64,000 nt of DNA. Origin: an uncultured Bacillota bacterium (lineage in GTDB: Bacteria; Bacillota_I; Bacilli_A; RFN20; CAG-449). The position numbers and the translations under genes are program-made. The DNA lies in NCBI GenBank assembly GCA_902493275.1, contig CABUOQ010000006.1, forward strand, positions 4,287 to 68,286. The letters run 5' to 3'. This document shows, one piece after another, positions 53,477 through 61,174 of the stretch. The notes under the pieces are model-generated. The model was not told where the DNA came from and did not search any database. It worked only from the letters and a program-made list of their open reading frames with translations. The stretch's first letter is position 1; each line of letters starts with the position of its first letter.

Positions 53477-54949
53477 ATGTTTAACAAAGAAAAAAAAGAA
53501 GACAAACTTATCTTAAAACAAATAGAAAAAGAGAGAATACGTTATCATAAAAAAATGATAGAACAAGAAAAAATAAATTGCCAAAAAGATAAAATAGCAC
53601 CAAATGGCTCATTTATTTCTCTTCAACATGTGAATAAAATTTATGATAATCATATTCAAGCTGTTTATGATTTTAATTTAGAAATTAAAGAAAAAGAATT
53701 TATTGTATTTGTAGGACCATCCGGATGTGGCAAATCAACAACTTTAAGAATGATTGCTGGATTAGAAGATATTACCGCTGGTGATTTATATATTAATGGT
53801 ATATATTCTAATGCGGTGCCGGCTAAAGAAAGAAATATTGCGATGGTTTTTCAAAACTATGCGTTATATCCTCATTTAACTATATATGAAAATATGGCAT
53901 TCAGTTTAAGAGTAAAACATTTACCAAATGATGAAATTGATCGTAGAATTAAAAATGCCGCGGATATTTTACAAATAAATGAATATTTATCTCGCAAACC
54001 TAATGCTTTAAGCGGAGGTCAATGTCAACGTGTAGCTCTAGGTAGAGCGATTGTTCGTGATAGTAAATTATTCTTGATGGATGAGCCATTATCCAATCTT
54101 GATGCAAAATTAAGAGTGGCTATGAGAAGTGAAATTATTAAACTTCACAATCGCTTAGATGCGACCACAATCTATGTAACACATGATCAAACAGAAGCGA
54201 TGACAATGGCTACAAGAATAGTGGTCATGAATAAAGGATATATTCAACAGATTGGAACCCCTCAAGAAATCTATAATAAACCAGCTAATACTTTTGTGGC
54301 TAGTTTTATAGGCTCTCCTTCAATGAATTTATTAGATGTTAAATTTGATGAAAAAAATATTGTTTTTGAAAAATTTAAAGTTAAAGTTAATAAGGCTCAA
54401 AAAGAACTAATTATAAATTTTTATCAAAATGGCTTATCAAAAGCTAAGGCAGATTTACAAGAACTTGAAGCTAATAGCGTTGAAAAAAATGAATTAATTG
54501 CTTCTTTAGATGAATTAAATAAAAAACAAAATTTATCCGCAAAAGAGGAAAAAAACATCAATCAAGAAATTGAAAGAATTGCTAATGAAATCAATATCTT
54601 GAATAGAGCAAATCAAAAACGAAAGGAACTTATCAATATTATTGATGAATATCAGAAATTCATCGATAATAAATGTGCTGATCTTATCTTTGGAATACGT
54701 CCAGATGACATAATTGAAAGTGATCAAATAAACGAAAAAATTAATCCTAGTAAAGCTATTAAATTGACAGTAAATGTCGCTGAATTATTAGGTAATATGT
54801 ATTATTTATATTGTGATTTCAATGGTAAAGAAATTATCATTAGCACTAATGCAGAAAGATTAATATCTGCAAACGATAAAGTTGATGTCGTGTTTAATTT
54901 AAACAAAGTTCATTTGTTTGATAAGGTTACTCAAAAATTAATTATTTAA
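53477..54949 (+). CDS. MsmK/UgpC-type sugar importer ATPase with N-terminal extension and C-terminal coiled-coil insertion
   Basis: 490 residues; the family is usually about 365. A charged ~45-residue N-terminal helix comes before the ATPase. Walker A GPSGCGKST (80-88), MVFQNYALYPHLT, signature LSGGQCQRVALGRA (about 178) and VTHDQTEA are normal and normally spaced. A second oddity lies in the C-terminal regulatory domain: residues ~301-402 are a long Glu/Lys/Leu-rich coiled coil inserted before the TOBE motif FGIRPDD. The other MsmK (20873) has its insert in the helical subdomain. Both keep all catalytic motifs, so the inserts may keep each ATPase with its own importer or add regulation (inference). 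Confidence 0.92.
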   Translation: MFNKEKKEDKLILKQIEKERIRYHKKMIEQEKINCQKDKIAPNGSFISLQHVNKIYDNHIQAVYDFNLEIKEKEFIVFVGPSGCGKSTTLRMIAGLEDITAGDLYINGIYSNAVPAKERNIAMVFQNYALYPHLTIYENMAFSLRVKHLPNDEIDRRIKNAADILQINEYLSRKPNALSGGQCQRVALGRAIVRDSKLFLMDEPLSNLDAKLRVAMRSEIIKLHNRLDATTIYVTHDQTEAMTMATRIVVMNKGYIQQIGTPQEIYNKPANTFVASFIGSPSMNLLDVKFDEKNIVFEKFKVKVNKAQKELIINFYQNGLSKAKADLQELEANSVEKNELIASLDELNKKQNLSAKEEKNINQEIERIANEINILNRANQKRKELINIIDEYQKFIDNKCADLIFGIRPDDIIESDQINEKINPSKAIKLTVNVAELLGNMYYLYCDFNGKEIIISTNAERLISANDKVDVVFNLNKVHLFDKVTQKLII

Positions 54950-54953
54950 AAAT

Positions 54954-55028
54954 ACAAGGCGAAAATATTGTTAATAAGTTAAAAGAGTTTCAATCTCTTG
55001 AGATGATAATAAGCGATATTCGCCTTGT
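54954..55028. terminator. Long inverted repeat at the convergent junction
   Basis: ACAAGGCGAA (54954-54963) pairs with TTCGCCTTGT (55019-55028) over 10 bp, with weaker pairing inside and a small AAGAG/CTCTT hairpin in the loop. A TTT run follows the 3' arm. It lies between the MsmK stop and the 3' end of the convergent pseudouridine synthase. It could stop plus-strand transcription; the 3' arm is inside the minus-strand coding end. Confidence 0.5.
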
Positions 55029-55663
55029 TTTAAATTGCCATAGGTTAAAAAAGCAAATTGTTGTCTATCAAGTTTAATTACCGTTAAACCAAAATAGGCA
55101 AACATTCTTTTTACTTGATGAAATTTACCTTGATGAATGGTTAACAGGGCTTTATTTTTATCAAGTATTTTTAATTCTCCAGGTAGTGTTAACTCACCAT
55201 CTAACATAATGCCATTTTTAAATGCAGTGATTAATTCGTTTTTAATTTCATAATCAGTCTCAACATAGTATGTCTTGTCTACATGGTATTTTGGAAGTAA
55301 TAAACGATGACATAGCGCTCCGTTATTTGTTAATAATAAAACGCCAGTAGTATCAACATCTAACCTTCCTACTGGAAATAACTTAGCAAAATTATATTCA
55401 CTAACTAATTCAGTAACTGGAGGATAGCGTTTATCTTCTGTTGCACAGACATAACCTTGAGGTTTATTTAATAAGAGATAAAAGAATTTGTGATATTCAA
55501 TTTTTTCACCATTAAAAGATATGATGTTTTTATATTCATCGATTTGCAATGAATCTTTGATTACTATTTCTCCATCGACAGTTATTAGCCCTTTTTTGAT
55601 TAAGGCTTTGACTTCTTTCCGCGTTCCTAATCCAGAAGTGGATAAAAATTTATCTAACCTCAT
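54971..55663 (-). CDS. RsuA/RluB/RluE-family pseudouridine synthase
   Basis: 230 residues. S4 RNA-binding domain (1-60) starts RLDKFLSTSGLGTRKEV; the catalytic domain has FPVGRLDVDTTGVLLLTNNG with the catalytic Asp in RLD, and KTYYVETD and GKFHQVKRM motifs. It isomerises uridine in rRNA; whether the target is 16S U516 (RsuA) or 23S cannot be decided. Overlaps the PAP2 gene by 14 nt. Confidence 0.93.
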   Translation of the reverse strand: MRLDKFLSTSGLGTRKEVKALIKKGLITVDGEIVIKDSLQIDEYKNIISFNGEKIEYHKFFYLLLNKPQGYVCATEDKRYPPVTELVSEYNFAKLFPVGRLDVDTTGVLLLTNNGALCHRLLLPKYHVDKTYYVETDYEIKNELITAFKNGIMLDGELTLPGELKILDKNKALLTIHQGKFHQVKRMFAYFGLTVIKLDRQQFAFLTYGNLKQGEYRLLSSQEIETLLTY

Positions 55664-56255
55664 TTTTGGTTTTAGTCTCTTTATTATATATACGACTCAT
55701 AATTTTTGGATTTAGATAATCAGCAATAGCACATCCGATAGCGCCAGCAGCTAAGCCAAATCCTATTCCAGCGATTATATCTGATAAATAATGAGCTCCA
55801 ATCACAAGGCGACTAAAGGCAACTAAAATTGCTAGTACGAAAGCGTAAGGAGCATATTTTTTATTGAATTTAGCTAAGGTATATGCTGATCCAAAAGCGA
55901 CAACACAATGACCGGAAGGAAAAGAGTATCCTTTAGGATAAGCATAGTTTATCGCGTCCATATATTGTTTAAATTCTTCTATTGCTTCAAATGGTCTAAT
56001 GCGAATATTAACATTTTTTAGATAGAATTCACATATGCACCAAGTTAAAAAAATAGGTACAAGGACAATTAGAAAGTAGAAATTAATTTTTTTATTTTTT
56101 AAATAATAATAAACCATTAATGCGATCATTATTAAAAGCCATAATAATCCAAATTCGCAGATATTTGAAATAAATTTTGCGATTGGACCTATAAATTCAT
56201 ATTCATTAGAAATGTTTTCTAAAACCCATTGGGAAATCTCTTTATCGTGTAACAT
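55650..56255 (-). CDS. PAP2-family membrane phosphatase
   Basis: 201 residues with about five membrane helices. The three acid phosphatase motifs are present: KNVNIRIRP, YSFPSGH and SRLVIGAHYLSD (catalytic His in the last). Such enzymes dephosphorylate undecaprenyl pyrophosphate or phosphatidic acid. Overlaps the DUF368 gene by 14 nt. DUF368 proteins are linked to undecaprenyl-phosphate translocation, so a lipid-carrier recycling role for the pair is attractive. Confidence 0.92.
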   Translation of the reverse strand: MLHDKEISQWVLENISNEYEFIGPIAKFISNICEFGLLWLLIMIALMVYYYLKNKKINFYFLIVLVPIFLTWCICEFYLKNVNIRIRPFEAIEEFKQYMDAINYAYPKGYSFPSGHCVVAFGSAYTLAKFNKKYAPYAFVLAILVAFSRLVIGAHYLSDIIAGIGFGLAAGAIGCAIADYLNPKIMSRIYNKETKTKNEVR

Positions 56256-57237
56256 GGTTATTGTCCTCTTCTTTATCTATATTATTAGAAATATTTTTTT
56301 TGCTTGCAATATTCCCAAGATAAAAGGCTAAAAAGAATCCGATTAATATAGCGATAACCGCTAATACATAACTAACCCAATTGAGATTAAGATAATATGA
56401 AGGTTTAGCATATATTCCCACAAATGAACCGATAATAAATCCAAATATTGCAAAATATGTAGGTGTCTTATATTTTGTTAATAAAAATTTCATAATTTTT
56501 GATACAATAATAAATCCAATTATTATTCCTATTCCAAAACAAATAATTAAACCTAAAGATGGCAAGATAAAATCTGCTCCAATAACTTCGTTCATATTTG
56601 GTGAAGAAAAACTCATATCAATTGGATGATTAATAGCGGTAAATATTGAAGATATAAATCCCTTGATAGTATCCATTATCGGATTATATAATCCAATAAT
56701 TAATAAAACCATAGAGCCTGATATGCCGGGTACTACTAATGCAGAAGAAGCAATGACTCCCATTAACATGACTAAAAGATACATATACCAAGGTGCCGAA
56801 ATTAAAGAAATATATTTTTCGCCAACAAATAGTGATGGAATGATAATGGCTAAAATAAGAACTAAACCAATTATTCCCCAAGCGAAATTTTTTATCTCAG
56901 TATTATTTTGAATATTTTTATAAAATGAAGGTAAACCACCTAATAATAAACCTGCGAATAATGAAACTGTTATTAGAGGATGATTATTAATTCCCCAAGT
57001 TATGGGAATAATTAATAATAAAGCAAAGATGAGTATCCCTAATATATATGGTAATAAAGTTTTTATTGATTGTTTAGGATGTTTTCTAAAACCACTTATT
57101 GATTCGATGATATCGTCATAAACACCAATAATACAAGCGATTGTTCCACCAGAAAATCCTGGAATAACTGCGGCAATACCAATCAATCCACCTTTAAATA
57201 TATTAAAGAAAAAATTCAATAGTTTATTGTTTTTCAT
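56242..57237 (-). CDS. DUF368 (PopT-type) membrane protein
   Basis: 331 residues, eight or so membrane helices. Two internal repeats carry PGFSGGT (near residue 23) and PGISGS (near 169), the DUF368 hallmark. Members have been reported to move undecaprenyl phosphate across the membrane. Starts the three-gene minus operon and is divergent from DUF1540. No clear ribosome site lies before the ATG; a TATAAT sits only 10 nt upstream of it on the minus strand. Confidence 0.92.
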   Translation of the reverse strand: MKNNKLLNFFFNIFKGGLIGIAAVIPGFSGGTIACIIGVYDDIIESISGFRKHPKQSIKTLLPYILGILIFALLLIIPITWGINNHPLITVSLFAGLLLGGLPSFYKNIQNNTEIKNFAWGIIGLVLILAIIIPSLFVGEKYISLISAPWYMYLLVMLMGVIASSALVVPGISGSMVLLIIGLYNPIMDTIKGFISSIFTAINHPIDMSFSSPNMNEVIGADFILPSLGLIICFGIGIIIGFIIVSKIMKFLLTKYKTPTYFAIFGFIIGSFVGIYAKPSYYLNLNWVSYVLAVIAILIGFFLAFYLGNIASKKNISNNIDKEEDNNHVTR

Positions 57238-57327
57238 AGATACTATTATATATGAAAAAAGTAAATGTGATAGACATTTTAATTAAATTTAATTAATTTG
57301 ACATACTAATATTGGAGGAAAAAATAT

Positions 57328-57636
57328 ATGCCTAATTTAAAATGCCATGAATTTACTTGCAAGAGTAATCATTGTACACATTGTTCTAAAGGATCTTTAA
57401 ATATTTCAAAAGATGCTTTATGTAAAGATTATCGTCTAAGAGGTGAAGATGAATCAGAAGATGTAGGATTTGAATTTTCGTATGAAAAAGGAATGTCTTT
57501 GAAAGTAGATGAACATCGTATAATGTGTAGTGATACTCGATGCATAAATAATGTTTCTGGAGAATGTGGTGCTGCTTATATTAGAATTGATAGAAAAAAT
57601 GGTGGCGCATATTGTTGCCAGGCAAGAGAAAAATAA
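57328..57636 (+). CDS. DUF1540 cysteine-rich protein
   Basis: 102 residues, ribosome site TTGGAGGA. Two Cys clusters: CHEFTCKSNHCTHCSKG near the N-terminus and CSDTRCINNVSGECGAAY near residue 70, the DUF1540 pattern, probably binding a metal. Small proteins of this family are common in anaerobic Firmicutes; function unknown. Confidence 0.9.
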   Translation: MPNLKCHEFTCKSNHCTHCSKGSLNISKDALCKDYRLRGEDESEDVGFEFSYEKGMSLKVDEHRIMCSDTRCINNVSGECGAAYIRIDRKNGGAYCCQAREK

Positions 57637-57685
57637 TTTGAATTAAACTAATGCTTATTTTTCATTATTTTTAAAACTATACTTT

Positions 57686-57723
57686 AAGCCCTTTTCGTTA
57701 TATTATTATTTATGAAAGGGCTT
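57686..57723 (+). promoter_or_regulatory. Hairpin that hides the GH3 ribosome site (may also terminate DUF1540)
   Basis: AAGCCCTTT (57686-57694) pairs with AAAGGGCTT (57715-57723), with an extra T-G pair inside and an 18-nt loop. The 3' arm contains AAAGGG, the only ribosome site before the ATG at 57729. TTATT follows. It may be a terminator for the upstream gene, a translational switch for GH3, or both. Confidence 0.55.
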
Positions 57724-57728
57724 TTATT

Positions 57729-59939
57729 ATGGATAAAAAAGATAGGTACGATAATTATAAATATTTTCGTGGATTAAATTCTTGGGAAATAGGTGCGAAT
57801 GATAATAGTGGCAGAAAAATTGTTGTTAACGATGGACCATTAGGATTAAGAAAACCAATAGTTAATGATTTTGATAATCAAAATCAGATAATGAAAACAG
57901 TTTGTCTTTTATCACCAAGTTCTTTAGCGTGTACTTTTTCTAAGGACGTTTGCTATAGAAATGGAGAATTGTTAGCTTTAGATTGTCTAAGTAAGAAAAC
58001 AGATGTTTTATTAGCTCCAGGGGTAAATATAAAACGTAGTGCTTTATGTGGCAGAAATTTTGAATACTTTAGCGAAGATCCTTTTTTAACAGGGGTATTA
58101 GCCTCAGCTTATATAAATGGATTACAAGATAATAAAACGTCAGCATGTGTTAAACATTATGCGGCTAATAATCAAGAAGTTTATAGATTAACTAATTCTA
58201 GTGAAATGTCTTTAAGAGCTTTGAATGAAATTTATTTATATCAATTTAATTATATTATTAAACATGCGAATCCTGATTTGCTTATGACATCGTATAATCG
58301 AATAAATGGAGTATATGTTAATGAGTCTAATTATTTAATAAAAAAGAAATTACGTGGTGAATTTAATTATAAAGGATTAATTATAAGCGATTGGACAGCG
58401 GTTGTGAATAAAGCGCAAACGATTGCTACTGGACTAGATGTTGAAATGCCAATATCGAGAAGAACATTTGAATCAATAGATGAAGGATATAATAATATTT
58501 TTAATGATGAAGACATCTTAGCAAGAAAAAAGGAGATTATTTCTTGTATAGATAAAATTAGAGGCGTAAAAAAACCGGATATAAATTATAATTTTGATCA
58601 AGTTCATAATAAAGCAATTGAACTTTCTAAAGAAACATTTGTTCTTTTAAAAAACAATAATAATTATTTACCTTTTTCTAAAACTCAGAAAATATTAGTA
58701 ATTGGTGAACTTGCTAAAAAACCGCGCTTTGTAGGAGGCGGCAGTGCTTGGGTAAATACTAATAAAACAATTTCGTTTCTAGATGCGTTAAAGGAAAATG
58801 GTTGCGAATTTGATTATATTGAAGGATATGAGAAAGACAAATATACTTTAGATGAAGATAAAATTCTTAAAGCAATATATGACTATAGTCAAATATTAGT
58901 TTTTGTTGGTCAATATGAGCAAGATGAATCTGAAGGATGGGATCGTGAAGATATTCTTATAAGAAAAGAGCAAAATCAACTTCTTAGCTTTTTAAATAAA
59001 AACCATATTAAATATGCGGGCGTCGTCGTTACAGGTTCAGTTATTGATATTAGTTCATTAAAAGAATCATCACAAGCAATTATTGTGGGATATATTTCAG
59101 GAGAAGGAATGTATGAGGCGCTTGCTTCGACGATTCTAGGAGACAATAATCCGAGTGGAAGACTTCCTGAAACGTGGATTAAATCACTAAAAGCAAACCC
59201 TATATATGAGGATATAAAGAAACATGATGTTTATTATTCTTATTATGATGAAGACATATTTGTTGGGTATCGCTACTATGACAAATTGTTAGATCAATCA
59301 TTAATTAATTATAATTTTGGTGAAGGAATGTCTTATAGCGAAGTTGTTTATTCAGATTGTCATTTAAATTACAAAGATAATAAGGTTGTTATCGATGTTG
59401 ATGTTTATAATAAATCTAAATATTTAACAAAAGAGGTTGTTCAAATATTTGTTGGTAAAAAACAAAGTAATATTTATCGTCCAATAAAAGAATTAAAGGG
59501 ATTTACAAAAGTAGAATTAAAACCTTTTGAAAAGAAAAAAGTTTTTATAGAAATAGATGTTAATGATTTAAAAGTATATGATATTGAATCTGATTTAATG
59601 AAAATAGAAACCGGTATTTATCAATTCTATATTTGCAAAAATATTAAAGAAATTATAGATGTAAAAGAAGTGGAAATTGTAGGCGAACAATTACAAAAAA
59701 ACTTAACACCGCAGAAATTAGAAAGAAAGCCATACCCTGAAAAGCCGAATATGACTACACCAGTAAGTGTAGTTATAAATGACGAGCATTTTAAATCAAT
59801 GATTAAAGAAAGACATCCAAATTTGGATATAGTAAAATTTTTTGAAAACCATGGATGGATGCTCAATGAGCCGATTAAAAATTTAACTTATAACAATGAA
59901 GTTGATATCGATTTTGAACTGATTGCTAAATATTATTAA
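57729..59939 (+). CDS. GH3-family beta-glycosidase
   Basis: 736 residues, no signal, cytoplasmic. The (beta/alpha)8 domain has NDGPLGLR, CGRNFEYFSEDP, CVKHYAANNQE and the nucleophile Asp221 in IISDWTA. The alpha/beta sandwich domain (about 300-500, with GGGSAWVN and GQYEQDESEGWDRED) holds the acid/base, and an FN3-like domain follows (about 560-640). Most like beta-glucosidase or beta-xylosidase. A C-terminal extension (about 650-736) is unassigned. It may finish oligosaccharides from either importer. Confidence 0.92.
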   Translation: MDKKDRYDNYKYFRGLNSWEIGANDNSGRKIVVNDGPLGLRKPIVNDFDNQNQIMKTVCLLSPSSLACTFSKDVCYRNGELLALDCLSKKTDVLLAPGVNIKRSALCGRNFEYFSEDPFLTGVLASAYINGLQDNKTSACVKHYAANNQEVYRLTNSSEMSLRALNEIYLYQFNYIIKHANPDLLMTSYNRINGVYVNESNYLIKKKLRGEFNYKGLIISDWTAVVNKAQTIATGLDVEMPISRRTFESIDEGYNNIFNDEDILARKKEIISCIDKIRGVKKPDINYNFDQVHNKAIELSKETFVLLKNNNNYLPFSKTQKILVIGELAKKPRFVGGGSAWVNTNKTISFLDALKENGCEFDYIEGYEKDKYTLDEDKILKAIYDYSQILVFVGQYEQDESEGWDREDILIRKEQNQLLSFLNKNHIKYAGVVVTGSVIDISSLKESSQAIIVGYISGEGMYEALASTILGDNNPSGRLPETWIKSLKANPIYEDIKKHDVYYSYYDEDIFVGYRYYDKLLDQSLINYNFGEGMSYSEVVYSDCHLNYKDNKVVIDVDVYNKSKYLTKEVVQIFVGKKQSNIYRPIKELKGFTKVELKPFEKKKVFIEIDVNDLKVYDIESDLMKIETGIYQFYICKNIKEIIDVKEVEIVGEQLQKNLTPQKLERKPYPEKPNMTTPVSVVINDEHFKSMIKERHPNLDIVKFFENHGWMLNEPIKNLTYNNEVDIDFELIAKYY

Positions 59940-59952
59940 AAAGGAGACAAAA

Positions 59953-61014
59953 ATGAAAGCAAAAAAAAGTTTATTAGTGTTATTAGGGGCAATGCTATTT
60001 GCATGTAATAATGTTGCCACAAGTTCTATTATTTCTTCTTCAAGTAATGTTACTAGTGAAGAAAGTAGCATTTCTAGTGTCGAAGAATCAACAAGTGAAG
60101 AAGAAAGCATCGTTTCATCATCTTCGAGTGAATCATCTTCAAGTAGTGAAATTGTAGATTATGGAAAAGTATCTTTTTCAAAAGTCCAAGTTGCCGGTGA
60201 TGAATTTGATGGTATTTTAATTAGACCTCAATTTACTAAACCTGAACTAGCAAAAGATGAAGTGTTTGAATATGAAGTTCAAAATGAAGATATTTGCTAT
60301 ATAGATGAGGGTAAGGTTTTTTTCGGAGGCAAAGAAGGCAATACAATTGTTAAGGCTAAAAGCGAACATTTTAAAGGCAGTTTCCAAGTAAACGCTCAAA
60401 ATACTTTTAGATTTAAGAGCCAAGCTAATTCACAAAGAAGTTATATAATGAATAAGTATAATGAAGGTGATACTCTATTCTTAGGCGATTCCTTTTTTGA
60501 ATTTTGGCGCAATAAAACTGGAATCGAAAAGAGCTTTGATACTGTCTTTGCTGATTATAAAGTATTTAATATCGGTATCAGTGCCACGACAAGCCATCAC
60601 TGGAGAGCTATGAATAACAAGGTTGTTTCGGAAGTTAAAAACCCTAAGAATATCGTAGTCAATTTAGGAATTAATAATGTTGATGATGATAATGATAATG
60701 GAAAAGAATGTGCGGCTAACTTACAAAATATGCTGAATGATTTCTTAGATCAATTCCCAGAAACCAATATCTATTATTTGTCTATAACAAGATGTTCTGG
60801 CGTTTTTGCTAATAACTGGGGAAGTCATGAAATAAGTAATAATCTTATGAAAACTTTCTGCGAAGAAACTGAAAGAATGCATTATCTTGATGTAATGGCT
60901 TTATATGGTGATGATTATGCTTCATGTGAGCAAGATGGTCTTCACCCAAATCAAAAAGGATATGATTACTTTGAACAAATCATCAAAGAAAATGTCCCTT
61001 TAGAGAAAAAATAA
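59953..61014 (+). CDS. SGNH/GDSL-family esterase lipoprotein
   Basis: 353 residues from the ATG at 59953, chosen for AAAAGGAGA upstream and a correct lipoprotein signal (lipobox LFAC, Cys18). A Ser/Glu-rich linker (20-70) and a beta-rich stretch (75-150) precede the SGNH domain: FLGDSFFEFW with Ser180, NLGINNVDD and DGLHPNQKG with Asp328/His331. All four SGNH blocks are normal, unlike the enzyme at 6930. Probably removes acetyl groups from extracellular polysaccharide. Confidence 0.87.
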   Translation: MKAKKSLLVLLGAMLFACNNVATSSIISSSSNVTSEESSISSVEESTSEEESIVSSSSSESSSSSEIVDYGKVSFSKVQVAGDEFDGILIRPQFTKPELAKDEVFEYEVQNEDICYIDEGKVFFGGKEGNTIVKAKSEHFKGSFQVNAQNTFRFKSQANSQRSYIMNKYNEGDTLFLGDSFFEFWRNKTGIEKSFDTVFADYKVFNIGISATTSHHWRAMNNKVVSEVKNPKNIVVNLGINNVDDDNDNGKECAANLQNMLNDFLDQFPETNIYYLSITRCSGVFANNWGSHEISNNLMKTFCEETERMHYLDVMALYGDDYASCEQDGLHPNQKGYDYFEQIIKENVPLEKK

Positions 61015-61054
61015 CTTAAAACATATAGAAAAATAAATGTAAAGTTATTTTCTC
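61003..61054 (+). terminator. Possible AT-rich terminator after the SGNH lipoprotein gene
   Basis: GAGAAAAAATAACTT (61003-61017) pairs with AAGTTATTTTCTC (61042-61054) with a 2-nt bulge. The stem is AT-rich and no pure T-run follows, so confidence is low. Confidence 0.3.
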
Positions 61055-61068
61055 ATTAATTTTAATGT

Positions 61069-61097
61069 TTGCTATGTTAGGCAGTAAATCATACAAT
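61069..61097 (+). promoter_or_regulatory. Promoter of the 909-residue lipoprotein gene
   Basis: TTGCTA (61069-61074), 17-nt spacer, TACAAT (61092-61097). The predicted start near 61104 touches the cre site. Leader about 70 nt with a strong ribosome site TTAGGAGGA. Confidence 0.6.
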
Positions 61098-61104
61098 TAA
61101 ATTG

Positions 61105-61119
61105 ATGAAAGCGATTACA
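61105..61119 (+). promoter_or_regulatory. cre site (CcpA catabolite repression)
   Basis: ATGAAAGCGATTACA matches the cre consensus WTGNAANCGNWNNCA at every fixed position. It sits at the predicted transcription start, the usual place for CcpA repression. Confidence 0.75.
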
Positions 61120-61174
61120 ATCTTTTTTGTGGTTGCTTATATTCAATCAACAATGGTAATTTAGGAGGAAAAAT

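Noticed and set aside
57298..57303. Perfect TTGACA before the DUF1540 gene
   Set aside because: A -10 at the proper distance would fall within or after the ribosome site at the ATG, so it cannot be the -35 of this gene.
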